From the NCBI GenBank assembly GCA_903842475.1, contig CAIMMA010000332.1:1-7851 (forward strand): a stretch of 7,851 nucleotides of DNA, read 5' to 3'. Source of the stretch: an uncultured bacterium (lineage in GTDB: Bacteria; Desulfobacterota; Desulfobulbia; Desulfobulbales; Desulfobulbaceae). Positions 6,048-7,851 of the stretch are shown piece by piece. The translations under genes and the position numbers were made by a program. How positions within the stretch are numbered: position 1 is the first letter of the stretch; each line of letters begins with the position of its first letter. Below the pieces are notes generated by a model. That model searched no databases and was not told where the DNA came from. It saw only the letters and a program-made list of their open reading frames with translations.

Positions 6048-7235
6048 TTACAGGTTTTCTTCCCAGAAAGGAGACATGGCCCGTAATTTGGCAATAATCG
6101 CCGGCATTTTTTCCAGGACAAGATCCACCTCGGCTTCAGTGTTGTAGACCGACAGGCTGAAGCGGATGGAGCCATGGGCCGCAGTGAACGGTACTCCCAT
6201 CGCCCGGAGGACGTGCGAGGGCTCAAGTGAACCCTAGGTGCAGGCGGAGCCTGAAGAAGCACAGATGTTGTGCTGGTTCATGTGCAGCAGGATGGCCTCG
6301 CCTTCGACGTATTCGAAACTGACGTTGCTGGTGTTGGGCAGGCGCTGCTCGGCATGACCGTTGCGCAACGCTTTGGGGATGGCGGTCAGCAAACCGTGCT
6401 CCAGTTTGTCGCGGAGCGCCCGCACCCGGGTGTTCTCCTCCACCATATGGGAAGCCGCCAGTTCGCAGGCCTTGCCCAGGCCGATGATCGCGGCCACGTT
6501 TTCCGTGCCGCCCCGGCGGCCGTGTTCCTGGTGCCCGCCGTTGAGAAACGGGACAAAGGGGGTGCCTTTGCGGACATAGAGTACGCCGATTCCCTTGGGG
6601 GCGTGGAGCTTGTGGCCGGAGATGGAGAGAAAATCGATCGCCGTTTCCTTGAGATTGATCGGGATTTTGCCCACGGCCTGGACTGCGTCGGTGTGGAAGA
6701 GTATGCCTCGATCTTTGGCGATTGCTGCCATTTGTTCCACCGGGAAGATGACCCCGGTCTCATTATTGGCCCACATGACGCTGACAATGGCGGTGTCGTC
6801 GGTGAGGCTGTCCTTGAAGCGCTGCAGGTCCAGGGTGCCGTCGGCTTCGACCTGCAACCTGGTGGTGTGGTACTTGCGACCGGTGAAGATCTCCAGGTTG
6901 TCGCAGAGATTTTTCACCGCCGGGTGTTCCACCCGGGTGGTGACCACATGGTTTTTTTCCGGAAAGGTCTGAATCGCCGAGAGGATGGCGGTGGAGTCGC
7001 TTTCCGTGCCGCAGCTGGTGAAGACGATCTCTCCGGGGTCCGCCCCGATCAGGTCGGCGGTGGCCTGTCGGGCCTGGTTGACCGCCTGGGCGACCTGGCC
7101 GCCGAAGGTGTGCATGGAGGAGGGGTTGCCGTAATATTCAGTCAGGTAGGGCAGCATCACCTCCAACACCTCGGGGGCGACCCGGGTGGTGGCATTGTTG
7201 TCCATGTAGATGACCTGTTTGGTGGGGCCGGCCAT
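6048..7235 (-). CDS. nifS: Cysteine desulfurase NifS/IscS family, interrupted by an in-frame TAG
   Basis: A PLP enzyme that takes sulfur from cysteine as a persulfide for Fe-S cluster assembly. Residues 1-333 are open: 'YMDNNATT' at 10-17, 'GNPSSMH' at 36-42, 'SCGTESD' at 74-80, His104, 'WANNETG' at 155-161, the PLP-site D183 and Q186, the PLP lysine K209 in 'SISGHKLHAPKG', 'RRGGTENV' at 240-247, and the catalytic loop 'SSGSACT' with Cys332. Codon 334 (6234-6236) is TAG where the family has Ser ('ACTSGSLEPSHV'). The same frame then continues for 61 family-like codons ('GSLEPSHVLRAMGVPF', 'HGSIRFSLSVYNT', 'MSPFW') to TAA at 6048-6050, giving a normal total of 395 codons. Stopping at TAG would end the product one residue after the catalytic Cys, probably inactive. 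AGGAGG at 7243-7248, seven bases before ATG 7235, fixes the start. TAATG overlap with nifU indicates one operon. Confidence 0.85.
6234..6236 (-). other. In-frame amber codon inside nifS
   Basis: TAG on the minus strand, directly after codons for Ala-Cys-Thr of the active-site loop. A single C-to-A change from the serine codon TCG would create it. There are no further stops and no frameshift before the natural TAA 61 codons later. It is either a true nonsense mutation, a sequence error, or a read-through or recoded codon. Confidence 0.85.
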
Positions 7236-7851
7236 TATCTGTCCTCCTCAACGATCAGGCTTTCGAGCACCTGTTCGCGCAGTTTTTTCTCCACATATTC
7301 CTTCAGGGTGGTCCGCGATGAATGACAGCCGGCGCAGGAGCCGCGGAGCGAAACCGTGACGAAATCGCCATCGACATCAATCAGCTCGATGTCGCCCCCG
7401 TCTTTTTTGAGGGTCGGTTTGATTTCGCGCTCAATGACATCCTCGATTTTTTTGATCTTTTCCAGCGAGGTCATCCGTTTTTGGCGTTTGATGCCGATCG
7501 GCGGCGGGGAAAGCCCCTCTACGGTCTCGGTCAACAGCTCGCGCAGGCGGCCTTCGCATTTGCCGCAGCCACCGCCCGCTTTGGTGAAATTAGTGATCTC
7601 CTCCACCGATTTGAGCGCGTTTTCCTTGACTGCCCGGATGATCTCCAGATCGGTCACCCCGAAGCACTCGCAGACCACCTCACCCTGGGCCATGGGCAGG
7701 ATGGCGCCGGTGTAGTCGGCGATCGCCGCCTCCAAGGCCTCCCGGCCCATCACCGAGCAGTGCATCTTTTCCTTGGGCAGGCCGCCCAAGGCCTTGGCGA
7801 TGTCGTCGTTGGTCAGGCGCTTGGCGTCTTCGAGCTTCATGCCTTTGAGCA
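7235..7851 (-). CDS. nifU: Fe-S cluster scaffold protein NifU (5' end missing)
   Basis: The frame continues past the right edge (codons for Leu-Lys-Gly precede the Met at 7840), so that Met is internal and the first roughly 80 residues of the IscU domain are outside. Numbering from that Met: the end of the IscU domain with 'GLPKEKMHCSVMGREAL' at 20-36, including the third scaffold cysteine C28; a BFD-like [2Fe-2S] domain with C57, C59, C92 and C95 ('CECFGV', 'KAGGGCGKC'); a short linker; and a C-terminal Nfu domain, about 124-201, with 'CAGC' at 169-172. This IscU-BFD-Nfu order is the classic NifU, which builds transient clusters from NifS-derived sulfur and hands them to apoproteins. All visible cluster ligands are intact. 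TAA overlaps the ATG of nifS (TAATG), so the partners are co-translated. Without other nif genes in view, a housekeeping rather than nitrogenase-specific role is possible. Confidence 0.93.
   Translation of the reverse strand, partial: LKGMKLEDAKRLTNDDIAKALGGLPKEKMHCSVMGREALEAAIADYTGAILPMAQGEVVCECFGVTDLEIIRAVKENALKSVEEITNFTKAGGGCGKCEGRLRELLTETVEGLSPPPIGIKRQKRMTSLEKIKKIEDVIEREIKPTLKKDGGDIELIDVDGDFVTVSLRGSCAGCHSSRTTLKEYVEKKLREQVLESLIVEEDR
7243..7248 (-). promoter_or_regulatory. Strong Shine-Dalgarno of nifS inside the end of nifU
   Basis: AGGAGG on the minus strand, seven bases before the nifS ATG, lies within the last codons of nifU. It confirms the nifS start and allows efficient reinitiation at the TAATG junction. 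Confidence 0.8.

Noticed and set aside
5147..6097. Plus-strand open frame of about 316 codons opposite thyX
   Set aside because: It is a shadow of thyX, runs through the nifS terminator hairpin and has no recognisable domain.
6234..6236. Selenocysteine as the explanation for the nifS stop
   Set aside because: Selenocysteine uses TGA, whereas this codon is TAG. The catalytic cysteine codon itself (TGC) is intact two codons earlier.
6270..7325. Long plus-strand open frame of about 350 codons opposite nifS and nifU
   Set aside because: It is antisense to well-recognised genes, has no family-like motifs and is rich in Gly, Val and Asp as expected from the complement of GC-rich coding sequence.
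7235..7840. Complete short NifU starting at ATG 7840
   Set aside because: Codons for Leu-Lys-Gly upstream match the IscU domain interior, and a start here would remove the first two scaffold cysteines.

Overview
The window looks like ordinary chromosome of a Gram-negative, GC-rich bacterium. A heptosyltransferase and other lipopolysaccharide (LPS) core glycosyltransferases imply an outer membrane. A three-domain NifU next to NifS, a flavin-dependent thymidylate synthase (ThyX) and a PilB/GspE-type ATPase with a C-terminal cyclic-nucleotide domain together suggest Desulfobacterota (the former Deltaproteobacteria, perhaps a Desulfobulbales-like lineage). That placement is inferred from gene content and has not been tested by a search.

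Layout. Positions 2-1767 (+) hold the end of a GT9 heptosyltransferase gene and a GT2 glycosyltransferase gene joined by a TGATG overlap. They meet, tail to tail and with overlapping stop codons, a minus-strand pair at 1764-4768. That pair is a MshEN-PilB/GspE ATPase with a fused cNMP-binding domain, followed by a WaaE/KdtX-like glycosyltransferase coupled to it by an ATGA overlap. A non-coding gap (4769-5041) holds a good sigma70-like promoter for the ATPase pair and a weak terminator candidate for thyX. thyX lies at 5042-5977 (-). A strong intrinsic terminator (6005-6036) separates it from the upstream minus-strand nifU-nifS unit (6048-7851), whose nifU runs off the right edge.

How they work together. 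Three glycosyltransferases probably build the LPS core or a related surface glycan. The ATPase would power a type IV pilus or type II secretion-like machine and carries two potential nucleotide-second-messenger sensors. NifS and NifU supply sulfur and a scaffold for Fe-S clusters. ThyX makes dTMP.

Most notable points. (1) nifS has an in-frame TAG two codons after the catalytic cysteine. The remaining 61 codons are intact and family-like up to a TAA just before the terminator. This could be a recent nonsense mutation, a sequence error, or amber readthrough or recoding. (2) The secretion/pilus ATPase has a cNMP-binding domain with an intact phosphate-binding cassette and is translationally coupled to a glycosyltransferase. 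(3) ThyX is unusually long and seems to contain a degenerate partial repeat of its own catalytic region. I found no CRISPR array, insertion sequence, tRNA, rRNA or clear new defence system.
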